Assembly: GCA_943846755.1 (NCBI GenBank)
Contig: OX044365.1
Span: 1,674,001-1,738,000, forward strand
DNA: 64,000 nt
DNA from: UBA8752 sp002336475
GTDB lineage: Bacteria > Bacteroidota > Bacteroidia > Flavobacteriales_D > Sanyastnellaceae
Reading direction: 5' to 3'
Below are positions 17,355 to 25,635 of the stretch, piece by piece (the stretch's first letter is position 1; every line of letters begins with the position of its first letter). Under the pieces are notes generated by a model that did not search any database, was not told the DNA's origin, and saw only the letters and a list, made by a program, of their open reading frames with translations. The translations under genes and the position numbers were made by a program.

Positions 17355-18012
17355 GCTGCAGTACAAGCAAGTTTCGGGCATCGTGGGACAGCGTTTCAGC
17401 CTGTACCTCATCAAAATTCATGCCTTGAATTCTGAGGAAGTGCTCCGCTTCAGCCACCGAAAGGTAATCCTCTCCCATCGGAGGTCCTGACTCCCATTCA
17501 GCGTTGGCCAAATTGAACCGCCCAAAGCCCCCTGGCGCCACGTGCGGGGCATCCGGCATCAATCCCGTCACCACCACCGATTCCACTAGAAAAGAAAGAT
17601 GTATCCGCCCAATTGAAGGCTCATGCTCAATGCGGTGAGTCGTGCGCCACAACGCATCAAAAAGATCACAATGCGGGGTGCCATTGTCCAGCGTGCGCAA
17701 AATGAACTCCGCCAAAAACATGGCCAACGCGCCCCGGGGGATTTCGCCCGTTGTGAGGTCCTGTGCCAGCATACGCTCCGCCCGGTCGAACTTGAAGAGG
17801 TCATCTTTGATGAGCCTCAATCCCACCAGGTCGAGCAGGGAAAGCGGGGCATAGAGGTTGCGGGACCTCCTGGAACCCTTGACCCCTTCCCGCACAAGAC
17901 ACCCAACGGTCCCATGCTCGCGCGAAAACACGCGCACGATGGACACACCGTCCTTGTGACGCACTGTCGTCAGAACAATGGCAGGGTGCTGTGGCGGGGT
18001 GTTGTGGCTCAA
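17272..18012 (-). CDS. recO: DNA repair protein RecO
   Basis: The 246-residue protein has the RecO layout: an N-terminal OB fold (AIVLTTVRHKDGVSIVRVFS, then REHGTVGCLVREG), a helical middle (GALAMFLAEFILRTL) and a C-terminal part (FGRFNLANAEWESGPP, ARNLLVLQHVRYLQLHL). RecO loads RecA onto SSB-coated DNA together with RecR. The four zinc cysteines known from some RecO proteins are absent, as is common in this phylum. The start overlaps the stop of the AAA ATPase gene by four bases, and its 3' end overlaps the TonB receptor reading frame, so the cluster is one transcription unit. Confidence 0.85.
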   Translation of the reverse strand: MSHNTPPQHPAIVLTTVRHKDGVSIVRVFSREHGTVGCLVREGVKGSRRSRNLYAPLSLLDLVGLRLIKDDLFKFDRAERMLAQDLTTGEIPRGALAMFLAEFILRTLDNGTPHCDLFDALWRTTHRIEHEPSIGRIHLSFLVESVVVTGLMPDAPHVAPGGFGRFNLANAEWESGPPMGEDYLSVAEAEHFLRIQGMNFDEVQAETLSHDARNLLVLQHVRYLQLHLSSPRPIRSWEVLSTVLAP

Positions 18013-19484
18013 TCTTCTTCCGTCGGGTCGAACAGGTTGCCGATCAGGTCTCCAAAGGTGACCTCGCTGCCGACAATGGACTGTCCAATCTCGTTGAATG
18101 CGGCCAATCCGTGCAACACAAATTCCATGGCTGCTGGACGGTCTTCTGAGGGCAGATTGGGACAGTATTTGTCGACCACTTCACCGAGCCCATTTACGTC
18201 TGACAGCGCCGCTTCATAATCTTCGTCTGTCTGATCCTTGAGCAAAGCCAATTCGTTCCGGTTGAACCACGCTACGATGGGCTGATAGGGGTCTTCGACC
18301 TTGCCTTTTTTGATGGATTCCGGATCGGGGAATACTGCCGGGAACTCCCGCCGAATGGCCTGTCGAACCAATGCTAGGGCCACTCCAGCCGGGCCCTCCT
18401 GTTCCCCTTCATACACGAGTTCCACCTTTCCATTGACCGCCGGAATGACCGACAACAAATCCGTCAACCGCGCCGCAGTCCGGGAGGTTCCATTGCGCAG
18501 GGTGCGCAATTCTCCCGCAGCAACCAAGTGCTCAAGCGCACTGATGGTCAACCTCGCAGAAACGCCGCTGCGCTCATCGATGTGCTCACTTTCCCGCGCT
18601 TCAAAAGCCACCCTTTCCAAAATGCGTCGCACTTGACCGGGGACGGCCACACGCTCACGCTGGCCGTCTGCCAACTGGGCCTCTTGGTCGGTGATGGCCA
18701 TGGAATCCTCCAGAGAGGCCGGATAATGCGTCAAAATCTGGCTCTGTATCCGGTCCTTGAGCGGGGTGATGATCGCTCCTCGGTTGGTGTAGTCCTCGGG
18801 GTTGGCTGTGAACACGAACTGAATGTCCAGGGCCAGCCGCATTTGGAAACCCCGAATCTGAATGTCCCCTTCTTGAAGAATGTTGAAGAGCGAGACTTGA
18901 ATGCGCGGTTGCAAATCCGGCAATTCATTGATCGCAAAAATGCAGCGGTGACTGCGCGGAATAAGGCCAAAATGAAGGGCCCGGGGGTCGCTGTAATCCA
19001 GCCCTTCATTGGCCGCTTTGATGGGGTCGATGTCGCCGATCAAATCGGCCACGCTCACGTCAGGAGTGGCCAGTTTTTCGACATAACGCTCGCTTCTGTG
19101 CATCCAGCGAACGGGTGCAGCATCGCCATGTTTCTCAATCAAGGCGCGGCCTTGCGGCGTGATGGGGTCCATGGGGTCCTCAGGCAAGGGCGCGCCCTCC
19201 AATACCGGCACCCATTCGTCCAACAACCCTGTCAAACCGCGGGCAATGCGTGTCTTGGCTTGTCCTCGCAAGCCCAACAGGTTCATGCTGTGGCCTGCCA
19301 AAATGGCCCGTTGGACCTCCGGAATGACGGTATCGTTGTAACCGATGATGCCTTCGAACATCGGACCTCCTGAAGACAGCAAGTCGATGAGGTTGGCACG
19401 CAGTTCCTCTCCGATGGTACGGGGGATGTATCCCGATGCGCGCAGGGCGCCGAGGGTGGCTGCAGTGGGTTGGGGAATGCTCAT
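18009..19484 (-). CDS. MoxR/magnesium-chelatase-like AAA+ ATPase
   Basis: The 491-residue protein has a P-loop near residues 71-78 (GLRGQAKT), in which alanine replaces the usual glycine before the lysine, and the Walker B/sensor region RCIFAINELPDLQPRIQVSL. Later motifs FNILQEGDIQIRGF and FVFTANPEDYTNRG (sensor 1) and PLKDRIQSQI (arginine-finger region) match the ChlI/MoxR branch. Such ATPases work as chaperones with VWA-domain partners to insert metals or activate enzymes. A VWA gene lies 15 bases upstream on the same strand, fitting this. No chlorophyll or cobalamin genes are nearby, so a metal-chelatase role is not supported. The target is unknown. Confidence 0.85.
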   Translation of the reverse strand: MSIPQPTAATLGALRASGYIPRTIGEELRANLIDLLSSGGPMFEGIIGYNDTVIPEVQRAILAGHSMNLLGLRGQAKTRIARGLTGLLDEWVPVLEGAPLPEDPMDPITPQGRALIEKHGDAAPVRWMHRSERYVEKLATPDVSVADLIGDIDPIKAANEGLDYSDPRALHFGLIPRSHRCIFAINELPDLQPRIQVSLFNILQEGDIQIRGFQMRLALDIQFVFTANPEDYTNRGAIITPLKDRIQSQILTHYPASLEDSMAITDQEAQLADGQRERVAVPGQVRRILERVAFEARESEHIDERSGVSARLTISALEHLVAAGELRTLRNGTSRTAARLTDLLSVIPAVNGKVELVYEGEQEGPAGVALALVRQAIRREFPAVFPDPESIKKGKVEDPYQPIVAWFNRNELALLKDQTDEDYEAALSDVNGLGEVVDKYCPNLPSEDRPAAMEFVLHGLAAFNEIGQSIVGSEVTFGDLIGNLFDPTEED

Positions 19485-19499
19485 GGATGAGGGTGGTGT

Positions 19500-20621
19500 T
19501 CAACGGGCTTTGCCGCGTCGGTTCCGTTCAAAGTCTGAAAAAATGGTGTCGCCAAGGCCTTTCAGCCCTGTGAAAAAGGCCCTTCCCCCATTGGCTTCCG
19601 TGAAATCGGAAACGAAGCGCTGAAGCGCGGGGTCAGTGGCGATCATGAAAGTCGTAATGGGAATGCCCAGCTTTCTGCACTGCCGTGCCAGATTGTGGCA
19701 TTTTCCCGTGATATAGGGGTCGAGCCCAAAGCTGTTTTTGTAGTAACCATCAGGCTCCTTCAGACAGCTGGGTTTGCCGTCGGTGATCATGAAGATTTGA
19801 CGGTTAGGGGTCTTTCGCCGGCGCAGAATGTCCATGGAACGCTCCAGCCCGGCCACCGTGTTGGTGTGAAAGGGGCCCACTTGCAGGTACGGCAGGTCAC
19901 CAATGCTCACTTCCCAAGCATCATCGCCAAAAACCACAATGTCAAGGGTGTCTTTGGGGTATTTGACCATGACCAATTCCGCCAATGCCATGGCGACTTT
20001 TTTCGCTGGTGTGATCCGGTCTTCGCCATAGAGGATCATGCTGTGGCTGATGTCAATCATCAGCACCGTCGCTGTGGTACTGCGGTGCTCGCGGTCTTCC
20101 ACCACCAGATCGTCTTCGGTCAGCATGAACCCTCCCCGTCCACTTGCGGCCCCTGGTCCATGGTGGATCTGGGCATTGCGCAATGAGGCACCGAAATCCA
20201 CTTGGTCAAGCTTGTCTCCAAACCTGTATGGACGGCGGTCTTCGGAAGGTTCGTCTCCTTGGCCGCGCTCCCGGGAGCGGTGTTTGCCTTGGGTTCCCTT
20301 GCGCAGGTTGCCAAAAATCTGATCCAAAGCGCGGCGGCGCATGTGCTGCTCGCCACGTGACCCCAATTGGACATTGCCCCCTTCCGATTCTGTGGCCTCC
20401 CTGAGGTAGCCCTTGGCCTTGAGTTCCTCGAAGAAGTCGTCCATGGTGTAATCCGGCTCGGTCAATCCGTGCTGGTCATCCAATGCCCTCATCCATTCCA
20501 TGGCCTCCTCAACGTCTCCGCTGGTGTGGGTCACCACCTCCGTGAACAGCTCCAACAGCCTTTGGAAAGGGGTTCGCCGGTCTTGGTCAGGGCGGGTAGC
20601 GTGAAATTGAAATCCGAGCAT
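19500..20621 (-). CDS. VWA-domain protein, partner of the AAA+ ATPase
   Basis: The 373-residue protein has a helical N-terminal half (LLELFTEVVTHTSGDVEEAM near 20-45) and a von Willebrand A domain from about residue 180. The MIDAS metal site is intact: VLMIDISHSM supplies DxSxS, TNTVAGLERSMDIL the threonine, and MITDGKPS the second aspartate. It has no signal peptide or membrane helix, so it is cytoplasmic. VWA proteins paired with MoxR-like ATPases form substrate-recognition and motor modules. The gene precedes the ATPase gene by 15 bases. It is divergent from ispG, with about 190 bases between that hold the two promoters. Confidence 0.85.
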   Translation of the reverse strand: MLGFQFHATRPDQDRRTPFQRLLELFTEVVTHTSGDVEEAMEWMRALDDQHGLTEPDYTMDDFFEELKAKGYLREATESEGGNVQLGSRGEQHMRRRALDQIFGNLRKGTQGKHRSRERGQGDEPSEDRRPYRFGDKLDQVDFGASLRNAQIHHGPGAASGRGGFMLTEDDLVVEDREHRSTTATVLMIDISHSMILYGEDRITPAKKVAMALAELVMVKYPKDTLDIVVFGDDAWEVSIGDLPYLQVGPFHTNTVAGLERSMDILRRRKTPNRQIFMITDGKPSCLKEPDGYYKNSFGLDPYITGKCHNLARQCRKLGIPITTFMIATDPALQRFVSDFTEANGGRAFFTGLKGLGDTIFSDFERNRRGKAR

Positions 20622-20814
20622 GGGAAACCGTGGGGTTGCATCCCCAAGCTAAGAGGGAACCGATGGAAGCCCCACAGGTTCACGACCGCGTAGACACAAA
20701 AACTGCCAACTGTCCTGAACCGCCATGGCAGAGCCTTGTTAACTTTCCGTCGGGAAGTCCACGACCATCCTTGTGGCCCAAAAATCCCGACTTGTACCTG
20801 ATTAGAAGGACCAC

Positions 20815-22773
20815 ATGACATCAGCCACTGAACCTCAGCTTACCGGACGAAAAGCGACCCGGCCCGTTCACATCGGTTCCGTTCAAGTGGGGGGCGATGC
20901 CGCCGTGGTACTCCAGTCCATGACAACAGCCGATACCATGGACATCGACGCCACAGTGGCGGAGTCCCTGCGCATGATTGAGGCCGGCTGTCAAATTGTA
21001 CGGATTACCGCTCCGAGCAAGAAGGAGGCAGAAGCCTTGGGAGAGATCAGGGCGCGACTGGATGCCGCCGGGCACCGTGGCGTTCCGTTGGTCGCTGACA
21101 TTCACTTTACGCCCAATGCGGCAGAAGTCGCCGCAGACCACGTGGAGAAGATTCGAGTGAACCCCGGCAATTATGCCGACAAGAAAAAATTCGAAACGCA
21201 CGAATACACCCCGGAAACCTACGCCGCCGAATTGGAGCGCATCCGTGGACGATTTACCCCTTTGGTGCGCAAATGCAAAGCCCTGGGGCGGGCCATGCGC
21301 ATCGGCACCAACCACGGTTCGCTGTCAGACCGCATCCTGAGCCACTACGGAGACACCCCCCTCGGCATGGTGGAAAGCGCCATGGAATTCCTGCACATAT
21401 GCAGGGATGAGGACTACCACGATATCGTGCTGTCCATGAAAGCCAGCAACCCGCAGGTCATGGTGCAGGCTTACCGCATGCTCGCCGACCGCATGGCCGA
21501 TGAAGGGATGTCCTATCCTTTGCACCTGGGTGTGACCGAAGCCGGTGAAGGTGAAGACGGCCGCATCAAAAGCGCCGTGGGCATTGGGACGCTGCTGGCC
21601 GAGGGCCTTGGCGATACCATCCGGGTGTCCCTCACCGAGGCCCCAGAAGCTGAGATCCCCGTGGCGCGTATGCTGGCAGAATTGGCAGAAGAAGCCCTCC
21701 AAGCGCCTCCCCTTCCGAATTTTACGCCTGCTGCTGCAGACCGAGACCGTTATGCCTATCGGCGCAGGACCACCCATTCGGTGGGGCCCGTGGGTGGAGG
21801 ACAGGTCCCCGTGGTGTGCCATGATTTGGCCGAAAGGCCTCTGACTGCCGCGGGGCTGTATGGCCTTGGCCACCGATATCAGACCGAACTCGACAAGTGG
21901 GAAGCAGAAGATGCTGCTTGCGACCTCATCATGATTGGCCGCCGGACCTGCGATTTTGCGCTGCCCGGTTGGATCCGTGCCATCCAAGACGCCGATGCCT
22001 GGAGGCTGGACCCACAGCGCCCCGAGCGTCACCATCCAATTTGGGATTGGGACGGCTACACAGAGGCCCGTGAAGCCAACGCACTGGACAGCACCTTCAA
22101 TGTATTGCGATGTGATGCTGTAAACCTCGATGCTGCGGGGGCTGCCACCCTTCAAGCTTGGCAGGGTGACCCCACAGTGCTGCTGCTCTCTGCTGCGCGT
22201 GCCGACGCGTTGTCTGCATTGCGCTCAGCTTTTCACCTCCTTGACAATGCCAGCTGCACCATGCCCGTCATCGTTCACCAGGAATACGGCACGACCCCGG
22301 CTGAGCGCATCCAATTGTGCGCTTCAACTGACATGGGCGGCCTGCTGCTCGACGGCTTTGGCGATGGCGTAGGCATTGCTGCAGCGGTCGGAGTCGAAGG
22401 GGGGTTGCGCTTTCTGAACCGGACCGCTTTTGGGATCCTTCAGGCCACCAGGACCCGCATCAGCCGCACCGAATACATCAGCTGCCCTTCCTGCGGCCGC
22501 ACCCTGTTCGACCTTCAGGAAACCACCGCCCGCATCAGGGCCGTCACAGACCATTTGAAAGGCATCAAAATCGGCATCATGGGCTGTATTGTGAACGGCC
22601 CAGGTGAAATGGCCGACGCCGACTACGGATACGTCGGCACAGGCCCCGGAAAAATCACACTCTACAAGGAGAAAGAAGTGGTCGAGCGCAACATCCCTGA
22701 AGACGGTGCTGTGAACGCACTCATAGACCTGATCAAAACGCATGGCGATTGGGTTGAAGCACCCAAATCCTGA
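20815..22773 (+). CDS. ispG: 4-hydroxy-3-methylbut-2-enyl diphosphate synthase, long three-domain form
   Basis: IspG makes HMBPP from MEcPP in the non-mevalonate isoprenoid route. The N-terminal TIM barrel is clear (VHIGSVQVGG; PLVADIHFTPNAAEVAA; KIRVNPGNYAD), and the C-terminal domain holds the [4Fe-4S] ligands ISCPSCGRTLFDLQ and GCIVNGPGEMADADYGYVG. At 652 residues it is far longer than the roughly 370-residue E. coli form because of an inserted middle domain of about 260 residues (from about 290 to 550), the arrangement found in Bacteroidota, Chlamydiae and plants. The start at 20815 is 5 codons before conserved sequence. It is divergent from the VWA gene and converges with lspA, so it is probably monocistronic. 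Confidence 0.95.
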   Translation: MTSATEPQLTGRKATRPVHIGSVQVGGDAAVVLQSMTTADTMDIDATVAESLRMIEAGCQIVRITAPSKKEAEALGEIRARLDAAGHRGVPLVADIHFTPNAAEVAADHVEKIRVNPGNYADKKKFETHEYTPETYAAELERIRGRFTPLVRKCKALGRAMRIGTNHGSLSDRILSHYGDTPLGMVESAMEFLHICRDEDYHDIVLSMKASNPQVMVQAYRMLADRMADEGMSYPLHLGVTEAGEGEDGRIKSAVGIGTLLAEGLGDTIRVSLTEAPEAEIPVARMLAELAEEALQAPPLPNFTPAAADRDRYAYRRRTTHSVGPVGGGQVPVVCHDLAERPLTAAGLYGLGHRYQTELDKWEAEDAACDLIMIGRRTCDFALPGWIRAIQDADAWRLDPQRPERHHPIWDWDGYTEAREANALDSTFNVLRCDAVNLDAAGAATLQAWQGDPTVLLLSAARADALSALRSAFHLLDNASCTMPVIVHQEYGTTPAERIQLCASTDMGGLLLDGFGDGVGIAAAVGVEGGLRFLNRTAFGILQATRTRISRTEYISCPSCGRTLFDLQETTARIRAVTDHLKGIKIGIMGCIVNGPGEMADADYGYVGTGPGKITLYKEKEVVERNIPEDGAVNALIDLIKTHGDWVEAPKS

Positions 22774-22777
22774 GGAT

Positions 22778-23482
22778 TTAGCGGTCAGAAACGGAAACAT
22801 CAGGCGCCCTTTCGAGGGGCTCCTCATGGACGTCAGAAGCTTCTGATTCAGCCGTCTGTGCCCATCCCGCATTGCTTCCCAGCCAGCTCTTTTGTCGCAA
22901 CACAATCCAGGCGACACCGCATGTGATGGCCACGTCAGCTATGTTGAAGATGGGTGGAAAGACCTCTTGTCCTGACCAGGCATCCACGGGCCACCATTCC
23001 GGCCACCGCACAGTAATGTGCAGCATGTCTACCACGTTTCCGCGAAACCATGGCGCATAGCTGCCCCATTCGCTGTGCCACGACCAGTTGGCAGACTGAC
23101 CAAAAGAGCTTCGGCTGAACAGCTTTCCATAGCAGACACTGTCCACGATGTTGCCCGCTGCACCCGCAAGAATCAAAGCGAGGGCCTGGCGAAACCCGCG
23201 GGGAGCGCCCTGCTTGGCCACTCGGGCGACATGCACTGACAGCAAAACGACCGCTACAATCCTGAACGCGGTCAGCAGGTATTTACCCGTGGCGCCGGGC
23301 AACGCCCATCCAAAGGCCATGCCGTCGTTTTCTATGAATTGGATGTCAAATGCTCCCGGAATCCAGGCCACCCGTTCGGTCAAGCTAAAGCTCAACTTGA
23401 TGAACACCTTGACGGCCTGGTCCAACAGCAATACAGCCAGGGCGATGCCGGCAACGTAAGCTGGACGTCGATCTGCGCTCAA
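22778..23482 (-). CDS. lspA: Lipoprotein signal peptidase (signal peptidase II)
   Basis: The 234-residue membrane protein has four hydrophobic segments and the two catalytic aspartates: GAAGNIVDSVCYGKLF and FNIADVAITCG. The motif IENDGMAFGWALPG after the first helix is the usual NxGxAFG region. LspA cleaves the signal peptide of prolipoproteins, which are abundant in this window. A long loop between the aspartates, rich in tryptophan, is typical of Bacteroidota versions. The last 35 residues form a polar tail. Its ATG overlaps the stop of the DksA-like gene by four bases; ileS lies just upstream, the usual order in this phylum. Confidence 0.95.
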   Translation of the reverse strand: MSADRRPAYVAGIALAVLLLDQAVKVFIKLSFSLTERVAWIPGAFDIQFIENDGMAFGWALPGATGKYLLTAFRIVAVVLLSVHVARVAKQGAPRGFRQALALILAGAAGNIVDSVCYGKLFSRSSFGQSANWSWHSEWGSYAPWFRGNVVDMLHITVRWPEWWPVDAWSGQEVFPPIFNIADVAITCGVAWIVLRQKSWLGSNAGWAQTAESEASDVHEEPLERAPDVSVSDR

Positions 23483-23859
23483 CGCTTGTCTTGCTGGTTC
23501 TTGGCCTCAATGGACATCGTGGCGTGTGGGACCAACCTCAGGCGCTCTTTGGCGATCAACTTCCCGGTGACCCGGCAAACGCCATAGGTTTTGTTCTTGA
23601 TCCGCAGCAATGCATTTTCTAAGTTCATGATGAACTTCTGCTGGCGCGCCGCCAGTTGGGCCGTCTCCTCGCGGCTCATGGTTTCGCTGCCGTCCTCCAT
23701 CATTTTGAAGGTGGGCGCCGTGTCCTCAGTGCGGTTGTCGTCTTCGTAGGAAAGCGAACGCTGCAATTGGTCATAGTCAGAACGGGCTTGTTCCAACTTC
23801 TCATTGATGAGGTCTGCAAACTCTTGAAGGTCTGCGTCCGAAAATCGCGTTTCAGCCAT
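23479..23859 (-). CDS. TraR/DksA-family protein without the zinc cysteines
   Basis: The 126-residue protein has a helical hairpin (DLQEFADLINEKLEQARSDY and later SETMSREETAQLAARQQKFI) and a C-terminal segment YGVCRVTGKLIAKERLRLVP followed by HATMSIEAKNQQ. This matches the DksA zinc-finger region (GxCxxCG..I...RL.A.P.A..C), but only one cysteine remains and the other ligands are T, H/T and S, so no Zn is expected. DksA proteins bind RNA polymerase through the secondary channel and modulate the stringent response. The cysteine-poor form between ileS and lspA is characteristic of Bacteroidota. Whether it acts like DksA is not established. Confidence 0.85.
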   Translation of the reverse strand: MAETRFSDADLQEFADLINEKLEQARSDYDQLQRSLSYEDDNRTEDTAPTFKMMEDGSETMSREETAQLAARQQKFIMNLENALLRIKNKTYGVCRVTGKLIAKERLRLVPHATMSIEAKNQQDKR

Positions 23860-23862
23860 GTT

Positions 23863-25635
23863 TCATTGAATGGGGACCATAGCGATGGCCACGGTCATTT
23901 GTGCTTCCAGTTCCTCGCGCTCCACCTCGGGTCCCATGGGGGCCCATTCCAATTGCTCTGCGAGAGTTTCGGTTCGAATATAGTCCAAATTGGAGGCCAC
24001 AGATTCTTGCAATTCAGTGGGGCCATCCAAGGTCAATACAATGCGGTCTGTGACTTCCAATCCCGCGTCTTTTCTGCGTTGTTGAATGCGGTTGACCAAC
24101 TCGCGGGCCAGTCCTTCCGAACGCAATTCAGGGGTGATGTCAATGTCCAGCGCCACCGTCAGTCCTCCTTCGCCGGCCACCAGCCAACCCGGAATGTCCT
24201 CTGTCAGTACTTCTACATCGTCGAGCATCACCTCCACCGGTCCATCCGCCAAATTCAAGGCGATGGACCCGCTTTGCTCCAAAGTCCTGATGTCATCCTG
24301 ATCCAGCGCGGCAATGCCTGCAGCCACCTGCTTCATCTGTTTGCCGAAACGCGGCCCGAGCTTTTTGAAGTCCGCCTTGAGCTTTTTGGTCAAGATTCCA
24401 CTGTCTTCTGCAAGCGGTTCGACCGATTTGACGTTGACCTCGCCTTTCACGAGTTCAGAAACTGCTGCAAGCCGGTCACCAAAGCCAGCATCCAAGACGG
24501 GCACCAAAATGCGCTTCAGGGGCTGGCGCACCTTGATTTTTTCTCGCTTGCGCAGGCTCAGTGTGAGTGAACTCAACTTCTGAGCCAGGCCCATGCGCGC
24601 TTCCAATTCTGCATCTTGGAGCTGTCCATCTACTGCGGGCCAATCGGCCAAATGCACGGAATCCGATCCGCCGAGGTCCTGCCACAAGCGGTCGGCATGA
24701 AAGGGTGCAATGGGCGACATCAGCACCGAAACGGCCTGGAGGCAGGAGTGCAGCGTCGCATATGCCGCTGACTTGTCGGCGTCTGAATCGCTTTTCCAGA
24801 ACCGGCGCCTTCCCAATCGGACATACCAGTTGCTCAAGTCGTCCACCACAAAAGACTGAATGGTCCGGCCTGCTCGGGTGGGCTCAAAAGCGTCAAAAGA
24901 GGCCTGTACCTCCTCAATGCACGTGTGCAACCTGCTCAAAATCCAGCGGTCCAATTCTGGACGGGCCTCGACAGCTGGTGCGTCTGAGGTGGGGTCGAAA
25001 CCATCGATGCCCGCATACAAGGCCAGGAAGGCGTAGGTGTTGTGCAACGTGCCAAAAAACTTGCGCTGTACTTCGGCGATGCCCTCTGTATCAAACCGCA
25101 GGTTGTCCCAAGGTTGCGCGTTGGTGATCATGTACCAGCGCGTGGCATCGGGCCCAAACCGCTCGAGGGTCTCAAAAGGGTCCACTGCATTCCCCAGGCG
25201 CTTGGACATCTTCTGGCCCGCCTTGTCCAACACCAACCCGTTGGACACCACCGTGCGGTAAGCCACCTGATCGAAAACCATCGTGGAAATCGCGTGCAGC
25301 GTGTAAAACCAGCCACGGGTTTGGTCGACCCCTTCCGCGATGAAGTCCGCTGGGAAGGCCAAGCCACCATCAGGTCCGTCCACGCGGTCCTTGTTTTCGA
25401 AAGGATAATGCCACTGGGCATACGGCATGCTGCCCGAATCAAACCACACGTCAATCAGGTCAGACTCCCTGTGCATGGGGCGTCCATCGGCTGCTTTGAG
25501 CACGATCCCGTCCACGACATGCTTGTGCAGGTCAATGTGCGCATAGTTGGCTTCCGACATGTCGCCCGGCACAAAATCCGGAAACGGATGGCTGTCCATC
25601 AGGCCGGCCGCAACCGCTTCATGGCAAGCTGTCAT
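23863..25635 (-). CDS. ileS: Isoleucyl-tRNA synthetase, C-terminal half (separated by an apparent frameshift)
   Basis: This 590-residue reading frame continues IleS in a different frame from the N-terminal half. It starts with EAVAAGLMDSHPFPDFVPGD and includes DLIDVWFDSGSMPYAQW, the KMSKS-type loop QKMSKRLGNAVDP, the anticodon-binding helical domain and the C-terminal domain ending AIAMVPIQ. The ATG at 25635 lies 14 bases before the stop of the N-terminal half, so a truncated second polypeptide could in principle be made by reinitiation. However, deleting one base near 25621-25637 restores a continuous protein of about 1,120 residues with the expected spacing. The likely state is one gene with a sequence error or real mutation. 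Confidence 0.85.
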   Translation of the reverse strand: MTACHEAVAAGLMDSHPFPDFVPGDMSEANYAHIDLHKHVVDGIVLKAADGRPMHRESDLIDVWFDSGSMPYAQWHYPFENKDRVDGPDGGLAFPADFIAEGVDQTRGWFYTLHAISTMVFDQVAYRTVVSNGLVLDKAGQKMSKRLGNAVDPFETLERFGPDATRWYMITNAQPWDNLRFDTEGIAEVQRKFFGTLHNTYAFLALYAGIDGFDPTSDAPAVEARPELDRWILSRLHTCIEEVQASFDAFEPTRAGRTIQSFVVDDLSNWYVRLGRRRFWKSDSDADKSAAYATLHSCLQAVSVLMSPIAPFHADRLWQDLGGSDSVHLADWPAVDGQLQDAELEARMGLAQKLSSLTLSLRKREKIKVRQPLKRILVPVLDAGFGDRLAAVSELVKGEVNVKSVEPLAEDSGILTKKLKADFKKLGPRFGKQMKQVAAGIAALDQDDIRTLEQSGSIALNLADGPVEVMLDDVEVLTEDIPGWLVAGEGGLTVALDIDITPELRSEGLARELVNRIQQRRKDAGLEVTDRIVLTLDGPTELQESVASNLDYIRTETLAEQLEWAPMGPEVEREELEAQMTVAIAMVPIQ

